36,742 nt of DNA, taken from Candidatus Jidaibacter sp. GTDB taxonomy: Bacteria; Pseudomonadota; Alphaproteobacteria; Rickettsiales; Midichloriaceae. The notes beneath the pieces were generated by a model. That model saw only the letters and a list, made by a program, of their open reading frames with translations. It was not told where the DNA came from and made no database searches. The position numbers and the translations under genes are program-made. Positions 1 through 7,004 of this stretch are shown one piece after another. The stretch covers positions 1 to 36,742 of the forward strand of contig JAJTIA010000004.1 in NCBI GenBank assembly GCA_021299995.1. Reading direction: 5' to 3'. Each line of letters begins with the position of its first letter. Positions within the stretch are counted from its first letter, which is position 1.

Positions 1-118
1 GCAGAAAGGCAGAAAGGCAGAAAGGCAGAAAGGCAGAAAGGCAGAAAGGCAGAAAGGCAGAAAGGCAGAAAAGCAGAAAAGCAGAAAGGCAGAAAGGTAG
101 GCAGGCAGAAAGGCAGAC
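1..118. repeat. GCAGAAAG octanucleotide tandem array
   Basis: The first bases are near-perfect head-to-tail copies of the octamer GCAGAAAG, becoming imperfect after about position 65 (GCAGAAAA variants, then GGTAGGCAG). The + strand is almost pure purine apart from the C in each unit. Nothing else in the window looks like this. It resembles a eukaryotic microsatellite or an assembly end artefact more than bacterial coding or regulatory DNA. It contains no ORF. Confidence 0.9.
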
Positions 119-139
119 AAATAGTTAGGCATGGTGAAA

Positions 140-197
140 GACAGACATACAGACAGGTAGGTAGACAGACAGACGGACAGACACAGAGACAGACAAA
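140..197. repeat. Degenerate GACA tetranucleotide repeat
   Basis: A run built from GACA units, with variants such as GATA, GGTA and GACG, follows the octamer array after a short degenerate spacer. (GACA)n tracts are common simple repeats in eukaryotic genomes. Bases 198-274 after it are AT-rich and carry no recognisable gene. Together with the loss of the xseA 5' end at about 275, the repeat suggests that sequence left of about 274 is foreign to the xseA locus. Confidence 0.8.
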
Positions 198-274
198 GTA
201 ACTACTATTTTCCTGTTATTTTTCTTCCCTCGTCATGAAAGAGGTAATATTGTTTTGTAGCAAAGACAAACCGA

Positions 275-1543
275 TTGTATTTTAGCTTAAAAGATAACGA
301 TGGGGTCTTGCGATCTGTATGTTGGAAGGGCGTGTTCAACAGCCTAAATGTTAAGATAGAAGAAGGATTAGAAGTTGTATGTAGCGGTAAAATATCTACA
401 TATGCTGGCAGCTCGATGTATCAGCTTATTGTCTCAAAGATTGAAATTGCCGGAGAAGGGGCTTTGCTTGCTCTTTTAGAAAAACGGAAAAAAGAATTAG
501 AGGCAGAGGGTCTGTTTGATCAAGCACGCAAAAAGCCAATCCCATTTTTGCCACTTACAATAGGTGTTGTAACATCCCCAACAGGCGCTGTAATACAAGA
601 TATTCTACATCGTATTTCAGAGCGATTCCCAATACATGTACTAGTTTGGCCAACTTTGGTCCAAGGTGAAGGTGCCGCAGATCAGGTTGCAAAAGCAATT
701 ACTGGGTTTAACACTATAGATCAGTCAATTGCCCCAAAGCCAGATTTGATAATAGTTGCGCGCGGTGGAGGCTCTGTAGAAGATCTATGGGCTTTCAACG
801 AAGAGGTTGTGCTTAGAGCTGTTGCTCGCTCTCATATTCCACTTATATCTGCAGTTGGACATGAAACTGATACAACACTTATAGATTATGTGTCGGATTT
901 AAGAGCTCCAACACCGACTGCAGCTGCAGAAAAGGCTGTACCAGTAAAACAAGATTTAGAAGATGGTATATCAGCTATAGCTAATAGGCTTAAAGTTGCA
1001 CTTCCTAATATCATTTTGTTAAACCAATCTGCACTTGTTGCAGCTTCAAAAGGTTTGTCGAAAATGGATAACTACATATCATCAAAGGCGCTACGCTTAG
1101 AGCAGGCGAGTGCTTCGCTTGAGCGGAGGATAGATACATTGCTGAGAGTAAGATCGGAACGCTTTTATAAAGTTTCGCATAATTTAAATATAAACCTTAT
1201 TAAAAAGGATATATCCGTATCTACAAACAGGGTTGAGAACGCTGCAAAAAGGAGTGTTTTGGGTATACAAAACCTGATTGCTAGAGTTGCTGATAGGCTT
1301 GATCACAAGGTTCAACTTTTGGAGAGTTATCATTATAAAAAAGTGTTGGAGCGGGGTTTTGCTATAGTAAAAGATGTAACGGGAGATTTGATTACAAGAA
1401 AGACTACAGTTATTGGTAAATCAAGTTTTGATGTGGAATTTTTCGATGGAGTGCAAAGAGTTCATACATCAGCTCCTGCACAGCGTGCACATAAGCAAAA
1501 AGCTAATGTTACAATAACACAGGCTTCTATGTTTGATGATTGA
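275..1543 (+). CDS. xseA: Exodeoxyribonuclease VII large subunit, 5'-truncated
   Basis: Large catalytic subunit of exonuclease VII, which with XseB degrades single-stranded DNA to oligonucleotides in repair. The readable protein begins inside the N-terminal OB fold at LYFSLKDNDG, which normally follows about 50 residues including a GEISNF-like segment. The frame stays open upstream only to base 248 and encodes nothing XseA-like, so the true N-terminus is missing. The rest is intact: ARGGGSVEDLWAFNEE near residue 162, SAVGHETDTTLIDYVSD near 192 with the GHETD catalytic signature, a long helical region, and a normal C-terminus. About 422 residues remain of a usual 450-480. The TTG at 275 is simply the Leu codon of the LYFSLKD strand, not a credible start. 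galU follows after 14 bases, probably in one transcript. Confidence 0.93.
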   Translation: MYFSLKDNDGVLRSVCWKGVFNSLNVKIEEGLEVVCSGKISTYAGSSMYQLIVSKIEIAGEGALLALLEKRKKELEAEGLFDQARKKPIPFLPLTIGVVTSPTGAVIQDILHRISERFPIHVLVWPTLVQGEGAADQVAKAITGFNTIDQSIAPKPDLIIVARGGGSVEDLWAFNEEVVLRAVARSHIPLISAVGHETDTTLIDYVSDLRAPTPTAAAEKAVPVKQDLEDGISAIANRLKVALPNIILLNQSALVAASKGLSKMDNYISSKALRLEQASASLERRIDTLLRVRSERFYKVSHNLNINLIKKDISVSTNRVENAAKRSVLGIQNLIARVADRLDHKVQLLESYHYKKVLERGFAIVKDVTGDLITRKTTVIGKSSFDVEFFDGVQRVHTSAPAQRAHKQKANVTITQASMFDD

Positions 1544-1557
1544 TGATGGCATAAAAT

Positions 1558-2442
1558 ATGACAAGATTAGTAAAAAAAGCTGTGTTGCCCGTAGGCGGTT
1601 TAGGTACAAGGTTTTTGCCTGCAACTAAGGCTCTGCCAAAGGAGATGCTTCCGGTTGCTAATAAGCCACTCATACAATACGCTTTTGAAGAAGCAATGGA
1701 TGCTGGGATACAGGAATTTATCTTTATTACAGGTCGTAATAAAAACATCATAACAAATCATTTTGACTGTGTTTACGAGCTTGAAAAAGTGTTGGACGAA
1801 AACGAAAAGCACGACGCACTAGCTCTCACAAGAGATTGGGTTCCTGAGGCTGGTAATATTGCATTTGTAAGGCAGCAGCATCCACTTGGTTTGGGTCATG
1901 CTGTGTGGTGTGCAAGGCATTTTATAAAGGATGAGCCGTTTGCAGTAATGCTTGCAGACGAGATGTTTGTATCATCCAAAGGCAACAATATCTTAGCTGA
2001 TATGATAGATGTTTATAATAGGACTGGTGGAAATGTTATTGCTGTCTCTGATGTTGAGAAAAAAGAAGTGAGCCGCTACGGTATAGTAAAACCAGAGTCT
2101 GATGATGGCAAAATTGTTAAGATTTGTGATATGGTGGAAAAGCCATCTCAAGAGGTTGCACCATCAAACATAGCGGTAGTTGGGAGATACATACTGCAGC
2201 CAGATATTTTCGATGAGCTTGAGCGTACCGAAAAAGGTAGCGGGGGTGAGATACAGCTAACAGATGCGATGAAGGCACTACTTCCTCATCATGACTTTTA
2301 TGGCTGTAGGTTTAATGGCAAAAGATTTGACTGTGGCAGCCCACTTGGATTTTTAAAAGCTAACGTTGCCCTAGGTCTGATGGATGAGAATTTTGGTAAA
2401 GAATTTGCAGAATATATAAAAAACTTAGATATCACTGCATAA
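1558..2442 (+). CDS. galU: UTP-glucose-1-phosphate uridylyltransferase
   Basis: Makes UDP-glucose from UTP and glucose-1-phosphate in the cytoplasm, supplying lipopolysaccharide and other surface glycans. The nucleotide-binding signature PVGGLGTRFLPATKALPKEM begins at residue 11. Also visible are the LADEMF metal/nucleotide region, VEKPSQEVAPSNIAVVGRY near 193, GSGGEIQLTDAM, and the C-terminal FNGKRFDCGSPLGFLKAN. Length (294 aa) is normal for bacterial GalU. The ATG at 1558 has only a weak ribosome-binding site and lies 14 bases after xseA, so co-transcription is likely. The 3' end overlaps the convergent exporter gene by 11 bases. It fits with the manC-type, glycosyltransferase and O-antigen ligase genes elsewhere in the window. 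Confidence 0.97.
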   Translation: MTRLVKKAVLPVGGLGTRFLPATKALPKEMLPVANKPLIQYAFEEAMDAGIQEFIFITGRNKNIITNHFDCVYELEKVLDENEKHDALALTRDWVPEAGNIAFVRQQHPLGLGHAVWCARHFIKDEPFAVMLADEMFVSSKGNNILADMIDVYNRTGGNVIAVSDVEKKEVSRYGIVKPESDDGKIVKICDMVEKPSQEVAPSNIAVVGRYILQPDIFDELERTEKGSGGEIQLTDAMKALLPHHDFYGCRFNGKRFDCGSPLGFLKANVALGLMDENFGKEFAEYIKNLDITA

Positions 2443-3070
2443 AAAATATCCTTAAGCCTAATGCTATTAATATGGCGCCTGTTATTCGTTCAATCCAATG
2501 ACTTGCTGAGCGGAACTTTTCACGTGTACTCTTTCCCGATAAGCAAAATGCTACAAGGCTAAACCAGAGCAGAGTCTCAATAAAGATAATCGTTCCATAT
2601 AACAACAAAACTATAGTTGGAGTATTGTGCGGAATTATTACAGAAAATACACTGATAAACAAAAGCATACATTTTGGGTTGAGAGCATTTGTGAAGAATC
2701 CAGACGAGATTGCTGCAATAGAAGATATATCTTGTTTGTGGATTGTATGACCTAAGCTCACAGTGCTTTTCTTCGCGGTAACACCTCTGTATCCGATATA
2801 GATTAGATAGGATGCTCCAAGATATTTTATTGTCAGAAACAGCCACGTGATTTTGCTGATTATTATACCTAGTCCAAGTAGTGTGTATGACACATGTAGC
2901 AATATGCCAAGCGCAATTCCAAGAGCAGTTAATAATCCTGTTTTGCGAGAATAGATAAGACTGTTTTTCACAACAACTGCAAAATCAGGTCCAGGACTTA
3001 TAAGCGATATCAATATTACAGCTGAGAGACTTAAGATTGACTGTAGATGTGAAAGAAATATATCAGACAT
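2432..3070 (-). CDS. LysE/RhtB family amino acid exporter
   Basis: A 212-residue polytopic inner-membrane protein of the LysE/RhtB family, which export amino acids or related small molecules using ion gradients. The family hallmark SPGPDF lies at residues 25-30 just after the first hydrophobic segment, followed by the GLLTALGIALGILLH region. A second hydrophobic block (near 110-160) and a C-terminal helix bring the total to about six membrane segments. Length matches the family (about 205-215 aa). The substrate cannot be inferred. The start ATG is at 3070; a perfect TATAAT box sits 25-30 bases upstream, bracketed by an inverted repeat, so this gene is probably regulated on its own. Its 3' end overlaps the convergent galU end. 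Confidence 0.92.
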   Translation of the reverse strand: MSDIFLSHLQSILSLSAVILISLISPGPDFAVVVKNSLIYSRKTGLLTALGIALGILLHVSYTLLGLGIIISKITWLFLTIKYLGASYLIYIGYRGVTAKKSTVSLGHTIHKQDISSIAAISSGFFTNALNPKCMLLFISVFSVIIPHNTPTIVLLLYGTIIFIETLLWFSLVAFCLSGKSTREKFRSASHWIERITGAILIALGLRIFFMQ

Positions 3071-3086
3071 AAGATAAATAACTCAG

Positions 3087-3126
3087 TAGTAAACATTATA
3101 ATATGAGTTTTTATATGAGTTTACTA
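3087..3126 (-). promoter_or_regulatory. Operator-like repeats around the exporter -10 box
   Basis: An 8-bp perfect inverted repeat (TAGTAAAC at 3087-3094, GTTTACTA at 3119-3126) flanks a minus-strand TATAAT box (3095-3100). Inside it, ATATGAGTTT occurs twice with a 12-bp period (3101-3110 and 3113-3122). No good -35 match is found at 16-18 bp, which would fit an activator-dependent or repressor-blocked promoter. The operator role is inferred; the repeats themselves are seen directly. Confidence 0.45.
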
Positions 3127-3233
3127 TCCTTAAGTGATAACTTATTCAGATTAATATTGGCCGAATTCATCAGTGCTTTATCTAGCTATAGCTAAGTCTA
3201 TATAGCATATGTGAATCGCATTCTTTAATCTCT

Positions 3234-3899
3234 TTAATATATTATATCAAATGCTTCTTGATTATATGCATCATTCCAAAAGTGCCACTCTAGCACTGTG
3301 CTTTTATAAAATGCATCAAGCATTAATTCGCATACTTGATCTGAAGAGGATAGTGCTAATTCATCGAATATAGAGATCGCTCTTTCTACGCTTTCAGTAA
3401 ATTCAGGGCTTGCGTATGTTTCTATCCATCTGTTATATGGGTTTTGAATTTTGATATCGCTGCTTTGTGCAATATGCTTACCTACAATGTTATAAACCCA
3501 AAAGCATGGTAGCACAGCAGCTACAGCAACTTCTACAGGTTCTAAAATGCCGCTTTGCAAGAGAAAGCTTGTGTATGCAAGAGTTGCTGTAGTTAGTTTA
3601 TTTGTTGGTTGCAGGTTTAATGTATCCCGAAAAAATGTGTGTACAACCTCTTGCTCTGCAATTAGAGCGCACTCAGAAAATGATAAGAAGTTCTGCATAA
3701 ATTTAAGAGGTGCTTTTGATGCTATCATCGACAAGCTCCTTGCAAAGTAACGCAAATAAACAGTGTCTTGCTCTATGTAATAAGCGAATTTGTCAAGGTC
3801 CAGTGTACCTGATGCCAATTCAGTATTAAAAGGATGATCTTTAATTGGTTGTATAATAGATGCGCATTTTGTTAGTGCTACTTGGGAAAGTTTCTTCAT
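3234..3899 (-). CDS. tenA: TenA family aminopyrimidine aminohydrolase (thiaminase II)
   Basis: TenA enzymes hydrolyse amino-pyrimidine breakdown products of thiamine to hydroxymethylpyrimidine, recycling it for ThiD. The 221-residue protein has the all-helical TenA pattern: HPFNTELASGTLDLDKFAYY near residue 22, YIEQDTVYLRYFARSL near 41, and LPCFWVYNIVGKHI with the catalytic cysteine at about residue 132. It ends with NRWIETYASPEF and a C-terminal Glu-rich helix (VLEWHFWNDAY). It is last in the thiE-thiM-thiD-tenA operon, starting 25 bases after the thiD stop. That placement and the upstream TPP riboswitch support a thiamine salvage role rather than the old regulator annotation. Confidence 0.95.
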   Translation of the reverse strand: MKKLSQVALTKCASIIQPIKDHPFNTELASGTLDLDKFAYYIEQDTVYLRYFARSLSMIASKAPLKFMQNFLSFSECALIAEQEVVHTFFRDTLNLQPTNKLTTATLAYTSFLLQSGILEPVEVAVAAVLPCFWVYNIVGKHIAQSSDIKIQNPYNRWIETYASPEFTESVERAISIFDELALSSSDQVCELMLDAFYKSTVLEWHFWNDAYNQEAFDIIY

Positions 3900-3924
3900 G
3901 TTGTTGAACCTCTAAACTATTTTG

Positions 3925-4719
3925 TTATAAATATTGCCATAAATGGTGAAAATGATGAACAGGCCCATTACCATGGCCTAAGCTTCTATCTTTGCTAGCT
4001 AGTATTGCTTTTGATAAAAACTCTTTTGCTTTTTTACATGCATCTATAGTGGAAAGTCCTTGTGCAATATAGCTTGCAATCGCAGCAGATAAGGTGCATC
4101 CAGTGCCATGCGTATTTTTAGAGTTGATTCTGATACTAGATAACACTTCTATATGGTTATAAGATATGAATAAATCATCAGAAAAATCTCCATCTTCATG
4201 TCCTCCTTTCAGCAGTACTGCGGTGCATCCTAACTGTAATAGCTTGGACGCTAATACCTCTTTAGCATCATCTCCTGATACTAATGCTTTCGCCTCAGGT
4301 ATGTTGGGCGTGATAATGCTCGCCATAGGTATCATCATTGTTCTTAGTGCGTCTACAGCATCTTCCTTTAATAAAGAGTTGCCACTTTTGGCAACCATTA
4401 CAGGGTCTAAAACAATAGGTATATTGCTAGCATGCTCTTTTAAAAATGCAGATATCAATTCTATAATATCTTTTGAAAACAACATTCCAATTTTAATTGC
4501 ATCTGGCTTAATATCATCAAATATAGCATTTAGCTGCTCTTGTATGCAGGATAACTCAACTGTATAACAGCTCCTTACACCGCATGTGTTCTGTACTGGT
4601 ATAGCAGTGAGAACGGTCATTCCATAAGCTCCAGTGGCAGAGAACGTTTTGAGATCAGCTTGTATTCCGGCTCCGCCAGAGCCATCGAATCCTGCTATAG
4701 ATAAGCATTTATAGTGCAT
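3925..4719 (-). CDS. thiD: Hydroxymethylpyrimidine/phosphomethylpyrimidine kinase
   Basis: Phosphorylates HMP and then HMP-phosphate to HMP pyrophosphate, the pyrimidine half of thiamine. Ribokinase-fold landmarks are clear: SIAGFDGSGGAGIQADLKTF (residues 7-26), TAIPVQNTCGV near 38, VLDPVMVAKSGNSLL near 103, TPNIPEA near 137, LLKGGHEDGD near 169, and the catalytic/anion-hole HGTGCTLSAAIA (204-215, Cys208). Length 264 is normal, and no ThiE fusion is present. The start overlaps the end of thiM by 11 bases, so translation is probably coupled. It serves both salvaged HMP and HMP produced by the adjacent TenA. Confidence 0.97.
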   Translation of the reverse strand: MHYKCLSIAGFDGSGGAGIQADLKTFSATGAYGMTVLTAIPVQNTCGVRSCYTVELSCIQEQLNAIFDDIKPDAIKIGMLFSKDIIELISAFLKEHASNIPIVLDPVMVAKSGNSLLKEDAVDALRTMMIPMASIITPNIPEAKALVSGDDAKEVLASKLLQLGCTAVLLKGGHEDGDFSDDLFISYNHIEVLSSIRINSKNTHGTGCTLSAAIASYIAQGLSTIDACKKAKEFLSKAILASKDRSLGHGNGPVHHFHHLWQYL

Positions 4720-5491
4720 AAATTCCCCTCATTGTTTTGAAATTTGGATGATGTATTTGATCTAGAAAAGCAGACTTAAATGTACCTGGCATATGGTGAG
4801 ATTGTGAAACTATCTCTCCGCAAAGTGTGAAGTAATATGTTGATAGAGCGCTTGCATCAAAAGCATCTGATATCACACTGTGAAAAGCAGCGCATACTGC
4901 GGTTAATGCACATCCCATGCCTGTAATAAGTTGCATGGTTTGAGAACCAAATTCTACATCAACAGATCGCTGTCCATTTGTAATAAAGTCGATTTTACCG
5001 CTTACGATCACAGTTGCGTTGTATTGTGATGCTATAAGATATGCTGGGTTTTTGGCATCATCTGTTGTATCCGATGATTCCACTCCTTTTGTAGATTGTA
5101 TATAGCTTTTGAGTGAAATTATCTCGCTTGCATTGCCTCGTATTATCTGTGCAGATGACATTATATCACGAGCTGCATTAGTTCTGATAGTGGTTGTACC
5201 AGATCCAACTGGATCAAAAACGATTGGTTTTCCATATTGTTTTGCGAGTAGTACTGCTTTATGCGTTAAGCGGATAAAGTTTTTATCTATAGTGCCTATG
5301 TTGATATAAAGGGTTGATGCAATTTGGATAAGCTCTTCGATTTCTTCTTCGCATGCACTCATAATTGGTGCAGCACCTAATGAAAGTATTGTATTTGCAA
5401 CAAAATCTTGTGTGACAAAATTGGTCAAGCATAAAACTAAAGGCTTTTCTTCTCTCAGTACGTTTAAAGTGTATTCTATTTCTTCTATCAT
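4709..5491 (-). CDS. thiM: Hydroxyethylthiazole kinase
   Basis: Phosphorylates the thiazole alcohol so that salvaged thiazole can be joined to HMP-PP by ThiE. Seen in the 260-residue protein: the N-terminal CLTNFVTQDFVANTILSLGA block (21-40), PIVFDPVGSGTT (89-100), IIRGNASEI (116-124), and the C-terminal catalytic TGMGCALTA (190-198, Cys194). Its start codon overlaps the thiE stop in an ATGA arrangement, and its 3' end overlaps thiD by 11 bases. ThiM marks the operon as a salvage route; none of the de novo thiazole genes (thiG, thiS, thiH/O) are in the window. Confidence 0.97.
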   Translation of the reverse strand: MIEEIEYTLNVLREEKPLVLCLTNFVTQDFVANTILSLGAAPIMSACEEEIEELIQIASTLYINIGTIDKNFIRLTHKAVLLAKQYGKPIVFDPVGSGTTTIRTNAARDIMSSAQIIRGNASEIISLKSYIQSTKGVESSDTTDDAKNPAYLIASQYNATVIVSGKIDFITNGQRSVDVEFGSQTMQLITGMGCALTAVCAAFHSVISDAFDASALSTYYFTLCGEIVSQSHHMPGTFKSAFLDQIHHPNFKTMRGIYAL

Positions 5492-6123
5492 CCTTGGGTC
5501 ACTTTTCTTATTGTTGCTAATTTCCGTATTGAAATCTCAGGATGATTTGTGTCATGAAATGCACTGATAGCTGCTATGCCTGATGCGCCTGAGTACATGA
5601 TAGACAGAGCATTTTCTAAGTTTATGCCACCTATAGCTATTATTGGATGATGTGTGATAGAGCTTACTTTTTCTAAACCATCCAGTCCCCAAAATGTCTT
5701 TATGTCAGTTTTGCTATGTGTGTAGAAGATTGCTCCAACACCTATATAATCTATTGGTAAATCATTTGCGAGAAACGCTTGTTGGAGATTATCAATACTT
5801 AGTCCGATAATTTTGTGCGAGCCAAGAAGAACTCTAGCCTCTCTTGGATCTTGATCGGATTGTCCTAAATGTATGCCCGCTGCATCAAGCTCTGTACATA
5901 AAGACACATGGTCATTTATTATTAAAGGGATATTGTAAGCGTCCAATAAATTTTTTAATTGCCTGCCAAAACACAAGAGTTCTTCATATGAGTATGATTT
6001 CTCTCGTAGCTGTACGCAAGTAATTCCAGCATCTATGCAGTTTTTGACGAATTGAAGATAATTGGCAAGGCTTTTAGTCCCTTTGTTTGTAACTAATGTT
6101 AAAAGGTGAGACCTTGCTTTCAT
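5488..6123 (-). CDS. thiE: Thiamine-phosphate synthase
   Basis: Couples HMP-PP and thiazole phosphate to thiamine monophosphate. The 211-residue TIM-barrel protein shows VQLREKSYSYEEL (37-49) for the pyrophosphate site, LIINDHVSL with the metal-binding Asp, GIHLGQSDQDPREAR (83-97), IGVGAIFYTHSKTDI, and PIIAIGGIN near the C-terminus. It is the first gene of the thi operon. The ATG at 6123 is preceded six bases upstream by GAGAGG, a good ribosome-binding site, which is buried in a 7-bp hairpin. The TPP riboswitch lies just upstream, so the operon is expected to be shut down when thiamine pyrophosphate is plentiful. Confidence 0.97.
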   Translation of the reverse strand: MKARSHLLTLVTNKGTKSLANYLQFVKNCIDAGITCVQLREKSYSYEELLCFGRQLKNLLDAYNIPLIINDHVSLCTELDAAGIHLGQSDQDPREARVLLGSHKIIGLSIDNLQQAFLANDLPIDYIGVGAIFYTHSKTDIKTFWGLDGLEKVSSITHHPIIAIGGINLENALSIMYSGASGIAAISAFHDTNHPEISIRKLATIRKVTQG

Positions 6124-6126
6124 AAT

Positions 6127-6151
6127 ATTCCTCTCAATAATAACGAGGAAT
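6127..6151 (-). promoter_or_regulatory. Hairpin covering the thiE ribosome-binding site
   Basis: On the minus strand ATTCCTC (6151-6145) pairs perfectly with GAGGAAT (6133-6127) across an 11-base loop. The 3' arm overlaps the GAGAGG Shine-Dalgarno (6135-6130) six bases before the thiE ATG. This is the layout of a translational expression platform for the riboswitch immediately upstream. A competing pairing that exposes the site when TPP is absent was not worked out by eye. Confidence 0.6.
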
Positions 6152-6202
6152 AAAAAGCATAAGTAACGATGGGTAATAAAAACGCCAAAGTTGACTTGGA
6201 TG

Positions 6203-6300
6203 CTTCACTCTCCCTACGCTAGTGTTAACTAGAATCAGGTTCTAAGGGTTTTTCTCAGCCCTAAAGCAAAATAAATTCGCTAAAGAGCACCCCTGGTGAA
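6203..6300 (-). promoter_or_regulatory. TPP riboswitch (THI element)
   Basis: The minus strand carries the conserved TPP aptamer core in order: GGGGTGC (from 6293), GGGCTGAGA, CCCTT, AACCTGAT, and GCGTAGGGA (ending 6211). The closing P1 helix is TTCAC (6300-6296) with GTGAA (6207-6203). The P5 hairpin CTAG-loop-CTAG is present, and P3 is imperfect. It sits between a strong promoter and thiE, so it controls the whole thiE-thiM-thiD-tenA operon in response to thiamine pyrophosphate. The bound ligand follows from the family, and all hallmark bases are visible. Confidence 0.97.
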
Positions 6301-6315
6301 CTAAAAATCCAAGAT

Positions 6316-6344
6316 AAAATAACTTGCTAATACTACCTTGTCAA
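6316..6344 (-). promoter_or_regulatory. Sigma-70-type promoter of the thi operon
   Basis: On the minus strand a perfect -35 TTGACA (6344-6339) is followed by a 17-base spacer and TATTTT (6321-6316). The predicted start near 6309 is about nine bases before the first base of the riboswitch P1 helix, which is the expected position. Confidence 0.85.
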
Positions 6345-6356
6345 ATTGAAAAATGT

Positions 6357-6932
6357 TTAATTTAAAGATGTGATACGCGGCCTATCATTGCTATATATCA
6401 CAAGCACTTTCTGCCCTTTGTGGAAAATTACATCTTTGCTTTGCACGACTGAAATTAGGTTTGTTGAGGCAGAGACATCTATTGAATTGTTGATATCGTT
6501 AGATACAGATGATTTGCCTATAGTAGCAGTGCGTTTATTGTGTGCCGCAGATTTATGCTTTTCATTTATGTTTACAACATATTCCATGCCTTCAGATGTT
6601 CCCAAAGCATCCTCTGCCAAAGCTCCAGCAGCAGCACCTAGTAATGCTCCGCCCACAACAGCAATAGCATTCCCAGATCCATTACCTATTGCAGATCCAG
6701 CTACGCCGCCTGCAAGTCCGCCACCAAGTATTCCACCTGAGTTTTTAGATAGTTTGTCATTCTCTTTGATTGTTACAGAGCGCGCAGAAACGATAGTGCC
6801 TTCTATAACCTTGCCACTTGATGATGAGGTTGTGTAAACGTCAGATGACATGTTCCTAGTACAGCTTGCAAGAAGTGTGCAAGAAGCTATTAATAAACCT
6901 ATTGGGAGTTTTTTGATGAATGAATGGTGCAT
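6357..6932 (-). CDS. Glycine-zipper outer-membrane lipoprotein, 17 kDa antigen-like
   Basis: A 191-residue predicted lipoprotein. A short charged start and hydrophobic stretch lead to two adjacent lipobox matches (IASC at Cys18 and LASC at Cys24). Residues about 66-106 form a glycine-zipper block of repeated GG/AG steps (GGILGGGLAGGVAGSAIGNG and on), typical of the SlyB/17 kDa surface antigen group, thought to insert in or span the outer membrane. The C-terminal part (VVQSKDVIFHKGQKVLVIY) looks like the small beta domain seen after such zippers. The exact role is unknown; envelope integrity is the usual suggestion. It has its own strong promoter, so it need not depend on the PBP1A transcript upstream. 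Assignment to the broad family is solid, to the specific 17 kDa antigen less so. Confidence 0.85.
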   Translation of the reverse strand: MHHSFIKKLPIGLLIASCTLLASCTRNMSSDVYTTSSSSGKVIEGTIVSARSVTIKENDKLSKNSGGILGGGLAGGVAGSAIGNGSGNAIAVVGGALLGAAAGALAEDALGTSEGMEYVVNINEKHKSAAHNKRTATIGKSSVSNDINNSIDVSASTNLISVVQSKDVIFHKGQKVLVIYSNDRPRITSLN

Positions 6933-6965
6933 AATTTATGCCAATATTTAATTGATTGTGACGGA

Positions 6966-6994
6966 ATTATAACAGATATTCAGTATATTTGCAA
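6966..6994 (-). promoter_or_regulatory. Sigma-70-type promoter of the lipoprotein gene
   Basis: The minus strand has TTGCAA (6994-6989), a 17-base spacer and a perfect TATAAT (6971-6966), 34 bases before the lipoprotein ATG. This is one of the best promoter matches in the window and suggests abundant, independent expression, as expected for a major envelope lipoprotein. Confidence 0.75.
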
Positions 6995-7004
6995 ATTATT
7001 TGCA

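Noticed and set aside
1-197. Repeat region considered as a CRISPR array
   Set aside because: Units are contiguous 8- and 4-base repeats without unique spacers, and no cas genes are present.
6370-6837. A 155-codon + strand frame rich in Ala and Pro
   Set aside because: It is the mirror of the glycine-zipper lipoprotein; its Ala/Pro richness comes from the Gly/Ala codons of the real gene.
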